Below the pieces are notes generated by a model. It was given only the letters and a program-made list of their open reading frames with translations. It was not told the origin of the DNA and ran no database searches. Of a stretch of DNA of 23,596 nt, positions 12,515 through 18,732 are shown piece after piece. The first letter of the stretch is position 1. Every line of letters starts with the position of its first letter. Made by a program: the position numbers and the translations under genes. The DNA comes from a virus: the IMG/VR virus record IMGVR_UViG_3300032282_000050, positions 1-23,596 of that record, one strand, 5' to 3'.

Positions 12515-13495
12515 CTAGATGAAACCCCCCGTAAGTATCCAGCCTGCATCCTTTGCCTTACCAGTTAGCAGCGCATCTGGGTAACGTGCAGTCTGCAATG
12601 GTGACATATTGGTGCGCTTCAACGTAGCTTTAGCTTGACCCGCAAAAGTCTGAATCATCGTTATTTGCGTTGCAGAGGCTTTGCCATACATGGGCATCAA
12701 ACGCTCTGCCAAACACCATCTGAGGGCCATTGAATAGCCTTGTGGCAGCACTAAATCCTCATACATTGATTCATAACGGGTAAACAATGTATTGGCGAAC
12801 AAATGCAGTTCACCCTGGGAGGGGCTGGGCCAGATAAAAAGGTTGCCAGAATCAGCACCAGGGTTGAAGTAAACCGCCTTGGGCCACGGGCCATTTAGCG
12901 TTTTCAAACCAATCATTTGATAGCTGTGCAATTCCAAAACCGACATTGGGTAGTCCAAACCACCGCCTGTGATCGGCTGACCATTAGATGTGGTGTTCAC
13001 CCGCACAAAAGCTGAATCAATGTTCAAAGGCTTTTGGTAATAAGCTGTAATTGAAGTTGATGCAACAGTCTGTGGAATGTTGACCTGGTATGTGCCAACC
13101 TCGTTGATGTTGCCACCAGCGCCCGTCAAAAACTGAGTGATCTTTGTGCCAGCTGTAATGCCTGTGCCACTTAGGGTTTGCCCTTGTGCAATAGCACCAG
13201 AAGCAATAGCGGTCACCGTCAGGACATTCCCTGAAATTGAGCCTGTAAACGATGCACCGATAAAGTTCTGAGTTGATGGGTTAGGGCCAATCGTGTATTG
13301 GGTCTGACCAGCAATAACAGGGCAAATGATTTCTGTGACATTGAAAACCATCATGTTTTCGTTTGACCATTGGTCAATTATGTCGTTCAACATCTCAAAC
13401 GCATCCAATGCTGCGTCTGGAGTCGGAGTTTCACCAGCTTCCAATGCGCCAATGTCTTTTAACGCTCGGCTAACAATGTCATACGGCACAGCCAT
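12515..13495 (-). CDS. P22 gp4-like tail adaptor (head-completion) protein with inserted beta repeat
   Basis: The 326-residue protein has an ATG with AAGGAA upstream. The N-terminus ([40 protein letters not shown]) is the signature of the gp4 tail accessory family. That protein binds beneath the portal ring, closes the packaged head and, in P22, also has muramidase activity in vitro. After Y-T-I-G-P comes an unusual stretch, residues about 80-150. The usual family sequence then resumes at [10 protein letters not shown]. The extra stretch resembles the repeats in the gp10-like protein two genes downstream. The C-terminus ([24 protein letters not shown]) is also typical. The call is good. Confidence 0.82.
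   Translation of the reverse strand: MAVPYDIVSRALKDIGALEAGETPTPDAALDAFEMLNDIIDQWSNENMMVFNVTEIICPVIAGQTQYTIGPNPSTQNFIGASFTGSISGNVLTVTAIASGAIAQGQTLSGTGITAGTKITQFLTGAGGNINEVGTYQVNIPQTVASTSITAYYQKPLNIDSAFVRVNTTSNGQPITGGGLDYPMSVLELHSYQMIGLKTLNGPWPKAVYFNPGADSGNLFIWPSPSQGELHLFANTLFTRYESMYEDLVLPQGYSMALRWCLAERLMPMYGKASATQITMIQTFAGQAKATLKRTNMSPLQTARYPDALLTGKAKDAGWILTGGFI
13040..13258 (-). repeat. Beta-repeat inserted in the gp4-like protein, related to those in the gp10-like protein
   Basis: Residues about 80-150 (starting [14 protein letters not shown], then [21 protein letters not shown] and Q-T-V-A-S-T) follow the same order as copy 1 of the gp10-like insert ([14 protein letters not shown] ... Q-T-V-A-S-K). 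The '[10 protein letters not shown]' segment is changed here to [10 protein letters not shown] plus a four-residue addition. The DNA has drifted further than between the two gp10-like copies. Confidence 0.7.
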
Positions 13496-13504
13496 GGTGT
13501 TTCC

Positions 13505-13819
13505 TTACAATTTCACAGAAAAGGTCTGAGGCATCCAAGGAGGAGGCGTAAATTGGCCTTTGCTCAATGAATCTAATTGCTCTTTTAGCCTAGATTTTAT
13601 GATGCAAACGCCATCTCGCATAGTCTCTTTTTCAATCCATTCAACAATCATTTCCTCTGTAACCTGGTCAAATGGAATTGATAGTTTTGGGCTGTCAAAA
13701 GTCCAATAACCCTCTGTCTCAACAGATAGATCATCTTCCTTTGCAGTCACATGATATTTAGCACAAAGAATTAAGCCATCTTGGGCTTGAGTCTCTGTGA
13801 TTGACCATTGGCAGATCAT
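13505..13819 (-). CDS. Small conserved phage protein, tail region
   Basis: This 104-residue protein starts at an ATG that overlaps the previous stop (ATGA), so it is coupled to it. Beta-prone N-terminal half (W-S-I-T-E-T-Q-A-Q-D-G-L-I-L-C-A-K-Y-H-V-T-A), then S-I-P-F-D-Q-V-T-E-E-M-I-V-E-W-I-E and a Pro-rich end (T-P-P-P-W-M-P). The plan 'beta sheet, then I-P-F-D-x-(L/V)-T-E-x-x-(V/I)-x-x-W, then a Pro-Pro-W-like tail' is one I recall from short uncharacterised proteins near fibre genes in many podoviruses and other environmental phages. A tail, fibre-assembly or chaperone role is possible but unproven. Confidence 0.6.
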   Translation of the reverse strand: MICQWSITETQAQDGLILCAKYHVTAKEDDLSVETEGYWTFDSPKLSIPFDQVTEEMIVEWIEKETMRDGVCIIKSRLKEQLDSLSKGQFTPPPWMPQTFSVKL

Positions 13820-14088
13820 GACTGGCTTACTTGAGCCTGTTCAGCAGCAATACGGGCCTGTTCAGCCTGGTAAGCTGCAATAACTTCCGCAGTCCAAGCC
13901 GCATTGCAAATTGCAATAACATTATCGGGAATGCCTGTTAGGTCTTGTCCAGGAATAAGACTTGAACGGTGATACTTTTTGCTGATTTCAATACCGTCCT
14001 CCAATATTTTGGTTGCTTCACGATAAAGAACAATGCCGTTCTCTGTTACTGTGATTTGGTCAATTACTGTTTCTTTGGTGAGTGACAT
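13816..14088 (-). CDS. Small conserved phage protein downstream of tail fibre
   Basis: The 90-residue protein has a good AAGGAAA before the ATG. The N-terminal half is a likely beta sheet (V-I-D-Q-I-T-V-T-E-N-G-I-V-L-Y-R-E-A-T-K-I, with I-E-I-S-K-K-Y-H-R). Next comes a G-Q-D-L-T-G-I-P-D-N-V segment, and the C-terminus is helical and Gln/Ala-rich (A-W-T-A-E-V-I-A-A-Y-Q-A-E-Q-A). Proteins with the same layout sit beside tail genes in many phages, often in pairs with a protein like the next gene. Function unknown; a fibre-associated or assembly role is a guess from position. Confidence 0.6.
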   Translation of the reverse strand: MSLTKETVIDQITVTENGIVLYREATKILEDGIEISKKYHRSSLIPGQDLTGIPDNVIAICNAAWTAEVIAAYQAEQARIAAEQAQVSQS

Positions 14089-14113
14089 TTTGATTTCCTT
14101 TCAGTTATGTCCG

Positions 14114-14133
14114 ATTAGCAAATCCATGCTAAT
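14114..14133 (-). other. Gene-boundary hairpin at the end of the second fibre gene
   Basis: A perfect 7-base stem (ATTAGCA at 14114-14120 with TGCTAAT at 14127-14133) with a 6-base loop sits at the stop codon of the 374-residue fibre gene. No U-run follows on the leftward transcript, so it is not a classic terminator; it could protect or process the message. Confidence 0.5.
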
Positions 14134-15257
14134 TAAGTATTGGTTTGGTAAACAGCACTAAAATAAATTTGTGTGCCACCTTGAAAAACTGTAATAGGGT
14201 TAACAACGCCGCTTGACGCAGCTGTAAGTCCTGGAAAATTAACAGTTGTGCTTGAGCTAATTGGTTGGCAAAACAAAGAAACAACAGATGTTGCAAGACT
14301 ATTAAAAAAGTTTATTGAACCAGCTTGGTTTCTATCTGCCGCAGATGATCTAACATTAAATGGCAAACCAGATACAGTTGTTGTGCTTCCTGTTCCTTGA
14401 ACGCTAATATTTAAAAAGCAAAACACATAAACTAATTGACCAATCTTAATGTAACTTCCGTTTTGCGCGTTATAAACTGCTGTGCCACCAAGACTAGGTG
14501 TCCAAGTCCCTTCCTCATAGTCATCTAGCGTGTTAGCGTCTGATGATGCTGATTGAGCTGCGGGGAATGTGATGCCTGCACCGCTTGATGATGGCGTAGT
14601 GCCTCCAACACTAATAGTATTTTGAAATCTAGTAGTATTAGTGCTGTGGTCTATAAGAATTACTTCTGTGGATGGATTATTTGTTCCAGTTCCAGTTAAA
14701 AAAGAAGTAGTGTTAGTGTTTGAGTAGTTTGATAAAATTGAAAATCTTCCAGTAGAAGTATGTCGTATGTTAATACCTGGAATATTTCCACTTACAACAA
14801 TGTTTGTATCTGAAGTGTTTGTGTAATTTTTTACAACTTGAAGCGCAGATACTGGTGAGCTTGTACCAATACCAAAATTAGTTCCATCAAAGACTAGCGC
14901 AGAGCCACTTGTCACAACCTTTGAACCATTGAGATAGGTTACTCCGTTGGCTGTGCCGTAAGACAAGGTTTCGCTTGTGGTAATGCTTGTGTTTGCCGCA
15001 GTTAACGTAGTGCCGTTAAATGTCAGATTGGCAGAACCCGCAAACGCACCCGCATTGTTGTATTGCACTTGAGTGGTAGAACCACCGGGCGCTGTGGTAA
15101 CAGTCGTAAACGCCAAAGTTCCACTACCGTTAGTAGTCAAAGCCTGACCACTTGTGCCATCAGCACTTGGCAACGTAAAGTTAACGGTTGAGGCTGTGTT
15201 TGGGCCAATCAGATTAACTGAACCGCCCAATGTTGCCTGAAAGACTAAAGTTCCCAT
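14133..15257 (-). CDS. Second tail fibre / receptor-binding protein
   Basis: This is a 374-residue, beta-rich protein with low Cys content. The N-terminus (residues 1-60) has the fibre module T-V-N-F-T-L-P-S-A-D-G-T-S-G-Q-A-L-T-T-N-G-S-G. It is followed by G-G-S-T-T-Q-V-Q-Y-N-N-A-G-A-F-A-G and a L-V-F-D-G-T-N-F-G-I-G-T-S-S-P segment (121-135), common in phage fibres that end in an S74 chaperone, which is not present here. Residues 245-300 (D-D-Y-E-E-G-T-W-T-P-S-L, Y-I-K-I-G-Q-L-V-Y-V, G-L-P-F) are a widespread fibre C-terminal module. It is probably the distal part of a two-piece fibre, with the 733-residue protein nearer the virion. The start has AAGGAAA. DNA of the distal half is more A+T-rich than around it. 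Confidence 0.75.
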   Translation of the reverse strand: MGTLVFQATLGGSVNLIGPNTASTVNFTLPSADGTSGQALTTNGSGTLAFTTVTTAPGGSTTQVQYNNAGAFAGSANLTFNGTTLTAANTSITTSETLSYGTANGVTYLNGSKVVTSGSALVFDGTNFGIGTSSPVSALQVVKNYTNTSDTNIVVSGNIPGINIRHTSTGRFSILSNYSNTNTTSFLTGTGTNNPSTEVILIDHSTNTTRFQNTISVGGTTPSSSGAGITFPAAQSASSDANTLDDYEEGTWTPSLGGTAVYNAQNGSYIKIGQLVYVFCFLNISVQGTGSTTTVSGLPFNVRSSAADRNQAGSINFFNSLATSVVSLFCQPISSSTTVNFPGLTAASSGVVNPITVFQGGTQIYFSAVYQTNT

Positions 15258-15266
15258 GATGTTTCC

Positions 15267-17468
15267 TTACGGTGCAATGATTAGCTGATTGGCGGTTAGT
15301 GCGCCTGTGCTTGGGTTGTATTTTAACTTTGTGGACGAAACCGTGATCGGCAAATTACCCGTTGTGTTACTCACAAATGTTGGGTAATAGGTTGCGTTTG
15401 TGCTTGTGTTGTCAGTCACGCCCACATTCGTTGCGTTTGTTGCGGTTGTCGCTGTCGTAGCTGAACTTGCATTGCCTGTCAAAGCACCAACAAATGTCGT
15501 AGAAGTAACCGAAACAAGACCCGCAAATGTGGTCACAGTCGCACCCAAAGCCACGGCAGTTGATCCAATCGTGACGCTTGAGTTGACCAACGCACCATTT
15601 GGAATGCTTGTCAGATTAGCACCAGAACCGCTAAATCCCGTAGCCGTTAAAAGCCCTGTGGAGGGGTTAAATTGGTATTTGGTTGAACTGACATACTCAG
15701 TCGTTAAATTACCCGCTGTAGCGGCTGCAAACAACGGATAACGGGTTGCATTGGTTGTCGTGTCATCAGTCACCGTTGCATAAGCAGTCGGGGTCACCCA
15801 GGTTGGGGCTGACGAACCATTTGACTGAAGAACCTGACCTGTTGTGCCAGCGGCTGAGAATGCGTAAGCCGTACCAGTACCGTAAGCCACAGTTCCCGCA
15901 GTCGGAGTCGCAGTTCCGTTTGTTCCACCGTTTGCGATGGGCAACGTGCCTGTCACGCCAGTCGTTAAAGGTAATCCTGTGGCGTTTGTCAAAGTCACCG
16001 ATTGAGGCGTTCCAAGGATAGGAGTCACCAAAGTTGGAGAGTTAGACAAGACAACAGCCACAGTTCCTGTGCTACTGGTCACGCCAGTACCGCCAGAAGC
16101 CACAGGAAGCGTTCCAGTCGTTAAAGCAGATGTGCTTGAGGCATAGACAGCACCGCCTGATGTAAACGCTGTAAGGCCCGTTCCACCGTTTGTTGTTGCC
16201 AAAGTTCCCGCAAGGGTGATTGCACCGCTTGTCGCTGAACTTGGCGTTAATCCTGTTGTCCCTGCGCTGAAACTTGTCACCGCAGAACTGGAAAGCGTTT
16301 GCCATGATGGTAAACCACTAGAAACAGTCAAAACCTGACCATTTGTGCCAATTCCAAGCATGGCAGTTGTTGCCGCAGCGCTTTGGTATGGAACTGAACC
16401 CGCTACTCCACCAGCCAAATTTGTCGATGTGGTTGCGGTTGTCGCAGTAGTCGCTGTGGTTGCCGTAGTCGCTGTGGCGGCATTCCCACCAATAGAAAGA
16501 CTTGTTGCTGTGCCTGTCAGACCTGTGCCTGGGCCACTAAACTGAGTGGACGCTGTGATTGTTGATCCACCAACAGTTGATCCGCTAATGGGAGTTCCTG
16601 TAATTGATCCACTTGTAATTGCCACATTGTTGGCGTTCTGGGTTGACATTGTTCCCAAACCCGAAACTTGGGTGTTGGCAATCGCAATATTTGTGTCTGC
16701 CAAAACAGTCAGTTGACCTTGTGCGTTAACAGTCGCTGTCAGCGTTTTAGATGCAGACCCGTAAGCAGCAGCTGTTACCCCCGTGTTTGTGATTGAGAAC
16801 GTATTGGAGGCAAGGGTCAGTCCTGTCCCCGCAAAGTAAGTTCCTGTCCCTGAGAACTGAACAAACGTGATGGCGGTGACGTTAATTGTGCCTGTTGTTG
16901 CAGAAGTGGAAACCCACCCTGTGTTTGCGTTGGCAGACCCGCTAACGACCACCGTGTAAGCGCCTGGCACTTCTGCCCAAACATCCATGTCTGTGGCCCG
17001 TGTCCATGCAGATGCAGAAGCCACATAAATGCCGTTTTCTGACGATGTTCCCTGATTTTTAACCAGGACACGATCACCCGCCAATGTGGTGTAAGTGTCA
17101 ATTGTTTGGAGGCCAGACAGCGTGATTGACGTTGTTGTGGCGCATTTGACAGCTTGCTTGGGGTTTAAACCCTGTGCAACGCTGTCAACATAAAACTTGT
17201 TGGCAATATCTGTGTTGCCAGTTGGAGAAGTCGTAACTTGTCCTGTGGTTGCCAGAATATTTGTGAAAACGCCTGTGGATGGCGAAATTGCACCGATTGT
17301 GGTGCTGTTAATTGTGCTGTTTGTGATGTTCAACCCAGATTGATCTGGATTGACTGTGGCGTAGAAAGGCTGACCCTGACCGATAAACGTGTTAAAGGTA
17401 TTGTCTAAATTAAACAGCGCCTGGACAGGCAGAATGTTTTGATCTACTGTCTTGGCAGGGTCAGCCAT
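15267..17468 (-). CDS. Long repeat-containing tail fibre protein
   Basis: The protein is 733 residues, Gly/Ser/Thr-rich. Residues about 91-200 match a known fibre module (N-K-F-Y-V-D-S, Q-G-L-N-P-K-Q-A-V, A-G-D-R-V-L-V-K-N-Q, E-N-G-I-Y-V, W-T-R-A-T-D-M-D). Next come a flexible Ala/Thr repeat (330-349), two S/N-G-Q-V-L motifs (377-380, 544-547), and three N-G-G-T-G or S-G-G-T-G turns (about 427-431, 458-462, 513-516). The C-terminus has two related ~43-residue units (567-610, 685-727) with T-N-A-T-x-Y-P and Y-N/F-N-P-S-T-G. This is the usual build of long receptor-binding fibres in environmental phages. It lies two small genes past the head genes, not at the end of the late unit as in P22. The virion anchor (first 60 residues) is not a recognised P22-type domain. 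Confidence 0.8.
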   Translation of the reverse strand: MADPAKTVDQNILPVQALFNLDNTFNTFIGQGQPFYATVNPDQSGLNITNSTINSTTIGAISPSTGVFTNILATTGQVTTSPTGNTDIANKFYVDSVAQGLNPKQAVKCATTTSITLSGLQTIDTYTTLAGDRVLVKNQGTSSENGIYVASASAWTRATDMDVWAEVPGAYTVVVSGSANANTGWVSTSATTGTINVTAITFVQFSGTGTYFAGTGLTLASNTFSITNTGVTAAAYGSASKTLTATVNAQGQLTVLADTNIAIANTQVSGLGTMSTQNANNVAITSGSITGTPISGSTVGGSTITASTQFSGPGTGLTGTATSLSIGGNAATATTATTATTATTATTSTNLAGGVAGSVPYQSAAATTAMLGIGTNGQVLTVSSGLPSWQTLSSSAVTSFSAGTTGLTPSSATSGAITLAGTLATTNGGTGLTAFTSGGAVYASSTSALTTGTLPVASGGTGVTSSTGTVAVVLSNSPTLVTPILGTPQSVTLTNATGLPLTTGVTGTLPIANGGTNGTATPTAGTVAYGTGTAYAFSAAGTTGQVLQSNGSSAPTWVTPTAYATVTDDTTTNATRYPLFAAATAGNLTTEYVSSTKYQFNPSTGLLTATGFSGSGANLTSIPNGALVNSSVTIGSTAVALGATVTTFAGLVSVTSTTFVGALTGNASSATTATTATNATNVGVTDNTSTNATYYPTFVSNTTGNLPITVSSTKLKYNPSTGALTANQLIIAP
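15288..15770 (-). repeat. Two homologous C-terminal units in the long fibre
   Basis: Residues 567-610 (15639-15770) and 685-727 (15288-15416) share T-D-(D/N)-T-(T/S)-T-N-A-T-x-Y-P-x-F, then T-x-G-N-L, V-S-S-T-K, and (F/Y)-N-P-S-T-G-x-L-T-A. They are separated by a 74-residue linker that carries another A-T-T-A-T-T run. This is a duplicated fibre tip or shaft module. Confidence 0.75.
16425..16485 (-). repeat. Ala-Thr-Thr coding repeat in the long fibre
   Basis: About six 9-base units encode (A-T-T)n around residues 329-349. A shorter relative is near 15420-15470 (A-T-T-A-T-T-A-T). Codons vary (ACC, ACA, ACG/GCG, GCA), so the peptide repeat is kept while the DNA drifts. Probably a flexible hinge. 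Confidence 0.75.
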
Positions 17469-17476
17469 ATCACCTC

Positions 17477-17824
17477 TTATGATTGGTCAGCTGTGGCGGT
17501 CACATAAACGATGGACGGGCCAGCAGCCGATCCAATCATTCGCACATAAAAGGGAGTCGTTGGAACAGCCAACACCACAGGTGCTGTCATGTTTGCTGGC
17601 AACACAAAGTCACCTGTGTTAGAACCGCTGACTGGAAACACCGCAGCGCCCACGTTAGCATCGCCAAATTTCACAGCCACAAGCGTTGAGCCTGAGTTGA
17701 GAAAAGAAGCGTAGTTAACTTGGTCGTTGGTGTTGTCATCAATCAAAACGGCAGCAGTAGAAGTTGCACCCACCGAAATGGCGTTTGTAACTCCCGCAGA
17801 ACGCAATACTGATGTATTAGCCAT
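17477..17824 (-). CDS. Small beta-rich virion-type protein, function unknown
   Basis: This 115-residue protein is without charged clusters, rich in Ala, Val, Ser and Thr, with no signal or membrane span. Several strands can be seen (I-S-V-G-A-T-S-T-A-A-V-L-I, T-L-V-A-V-K-F-G, A-P-V-V-L-A-V, F-Y-V-R-M-I-G, I-V-Y-V-T-A), consistent with a small beta sandwich. It starts two bases after the stop of the preceding small gene, with no clear ribosome site, so it is probably coupled to it. The place between coat genes and fibres, and the composition, suggest a head decoration or neck/fibre-anchor protein. I do not recognise a family. Confidence 0.6.
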   Translation of the reverse strand: MANTSVLRSAGVTNAISVGATSTAAVLIDDNTNDQVNYASFLNSGSTLVAVKFGDANVGAAVFPVSGSNTGDFVLPANMTAPVVLAVPTTPFYVRMIGSAAGPSIVYVTATADQS

Positions 17825-17826
17825 GA

Positions 17827-18153
17827 TTAAACAGCCGTAACAGGCAATGGGCCTTCAGCACGAACCACTTGAATTACATAAGCGCCTTGTGCGGGAGTAG
17901 CACTTGCGTTTGTAACATTCAAAAACTGAATCGACAAAACACCAGCGGTGTAGCAGTCAGATTCGCCAGGCAAAATGCCAGCGGTCTGTTGCGCAATAGC
18001 ACCAACGGTTTGAACAATGTCAGTAGTCAAAAGACCAGGCACATTGAACGTCTGCACAGCGCTTGTGTAAGCGGCAACGGCAGCGGGTGCTAGAACTGGT
18101 GCAATGTAGAAAGTGCTTAACGCATTGCCACGGGCAAGGGTAGTAGAGGGCAT
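17827..18153 (-). CDS. Small Ala/Val-rich virion-type protein, function unknown
   Basis: The protein is 108 residues; the ATG has AAAAGGAA upstream. It has low charge (S-T-F-Y-I-A-P-V-L-A-P-A-A-V-A-A-Y), a middle with V-P-G-L-L-T-T-D-I-V-Q-T-V-G-A-I and a strand-rich end (L-S-I-Q-F-L-N-V-T-N-A-S-A, Y-V-I-Q-V-V-R-A-E). It is the first gene after the terminator near 18200, so it either depends on read-through or has its own promoter, which I cannot identify. It forms a pair with the 115-residue gene behind it. Possible decoration or fibre-anchoring protein; no family recognised. Confidence 0.6.
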   Translation of the reverse strand: MPSTTLARGNALSTFYIAPVLAPAAVAAYTSAVQTFNVPGLLTTDIVQTVGAIAQQTAGILPGESDCYTAGVLSIQFLNVTNASATPAQGAYVIQVVRAEGPLPVTAV

Positions 18154-18192
18154 GATGATTCCTTTTCAAGAATGAATAAATTGTAACGGTAA

Positions 18193-18228
18193 ATAAAGAA
18201 AAAGCCACCCCTTTGACAGAGTGGCTTG
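18193..18228 (-). terminator. Intrinsic terminator after the head genes
   Basis: On the leftward strand a 7-base stem AAGCCAC/GTGGCTT (18221-18227 with 18202-18208) with a 12-base loop is followed directly by TTTTTCTTTATTT. It lies about 20 bases after the stop of the coat-associated gene and before the next gene, so it probably ends or weakens transcription of the head block. Confidence 0.82.
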
Positions 18229-18246
18229 TTCCTCTTTTATCCCCGA

Positions 18247-18678
18247 TTAGAACTCGGAGAAGTCGTAACCGTAAACGAAAATGTCAACAGTACCGCCTGC
18301 AACGGCTGTGCCAACTTTTACATAAAGGGTTTGTGCTGACAAGTTAGCGTTCTTAGTTGCGGACACAACTGTGGAGTTGGTCACATAAGCTGAAGAAGTG
18401 TTGCCTGTCAAAGCAGCGTTGGTAACGATCTCTGTGCCTGTACCAGCGGGTGCTGTCCAGATTGCCAAAGCACCAGAACTAACGTCTTTGTTAGCGTTGG
18501 TGATAGCAACATTGGTCACAGCATAGCTTGTGGTGTTGTTAACAGGGAGGGTTACAGAAGCATCACCAGTAAGGCTCAAAGGCACAGCGCTGGCGTAAGC
18601 CAACAAGCGGATAGCCTGGTTTGTTGCCAAATTACTTGGGTGAATCGTTGTGGTACTTGCTGGGCCTGGATTGCTCAT
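18247..18678 (-). CDS. Probable head decoration or coat-associated protein
   Basis: This is a 143-residue, Thr/Ala/Val/Asn-rich, beta-prone protein (A-V-P-L-S-L-T-G-D-A-S-V-T-L-P-V, Y-A-V-T-N-V-A-I-T-N-A, T-L-Y-V-K-V-G-T-A-V, V-D-I-F-V-Y-G-Y). Strong AAGGAAA before the ATG. It follows the coat gene directly and is the last gene before a good terminator, so it would be made at high level with the coat. Small beta-rich proteins in that place are often decoration proteins bound to the shell, which is the best guess. P22 itself has no such gene, though some related phages do. No specific family recognised. Confidence 0.6.
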   Translation of the reverse strand: MSNPGPASTTTIHPSNLATNQAIRLLAYASAVPLSLTGDASVTLPVNNTTSYAVTNVAITNANKDVSSGALAIWTAPAGTGTEIVTNAALTGNTSSAYVTNSTVVSATKNANLSAQTLYVKVGTAVAGGTVDIFVYGYDFSEF

Positions 18679-18706
18679 GATAATTTCCTTAAATTTAGTT
18701 TAGAAC

Positions 18707-18725
18707 GGGCGGTGATTAGCCGCCC
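18707..18725 (-). other. G+C-rich hairpin just after the coat gene stop
   Basis: A 6-base stem GGGCGG/CCGCCC (18707-18712 with 18720-18725) and 7-base loop begins eight bases after the coat stop codon in the leftward transcript. It is followed by GTTCTAAAC, not by a U-run. It may be a weak terminator or a 3' barrier that stabilises coat mRNA. Confidence 0.5.
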
Positions 18726-18732
18726 TAGACCA

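Noticed and set aside
15400-16545. Rightward frames antisense to the long fibre (at 15400-15741, 15746-16021 and 16345-16545)
   Set aside because: They arise from the Thr/Ala/Gly-rich fibre codons read backwards, giving Val/Ala-rich strings; no ribosome site or domain.
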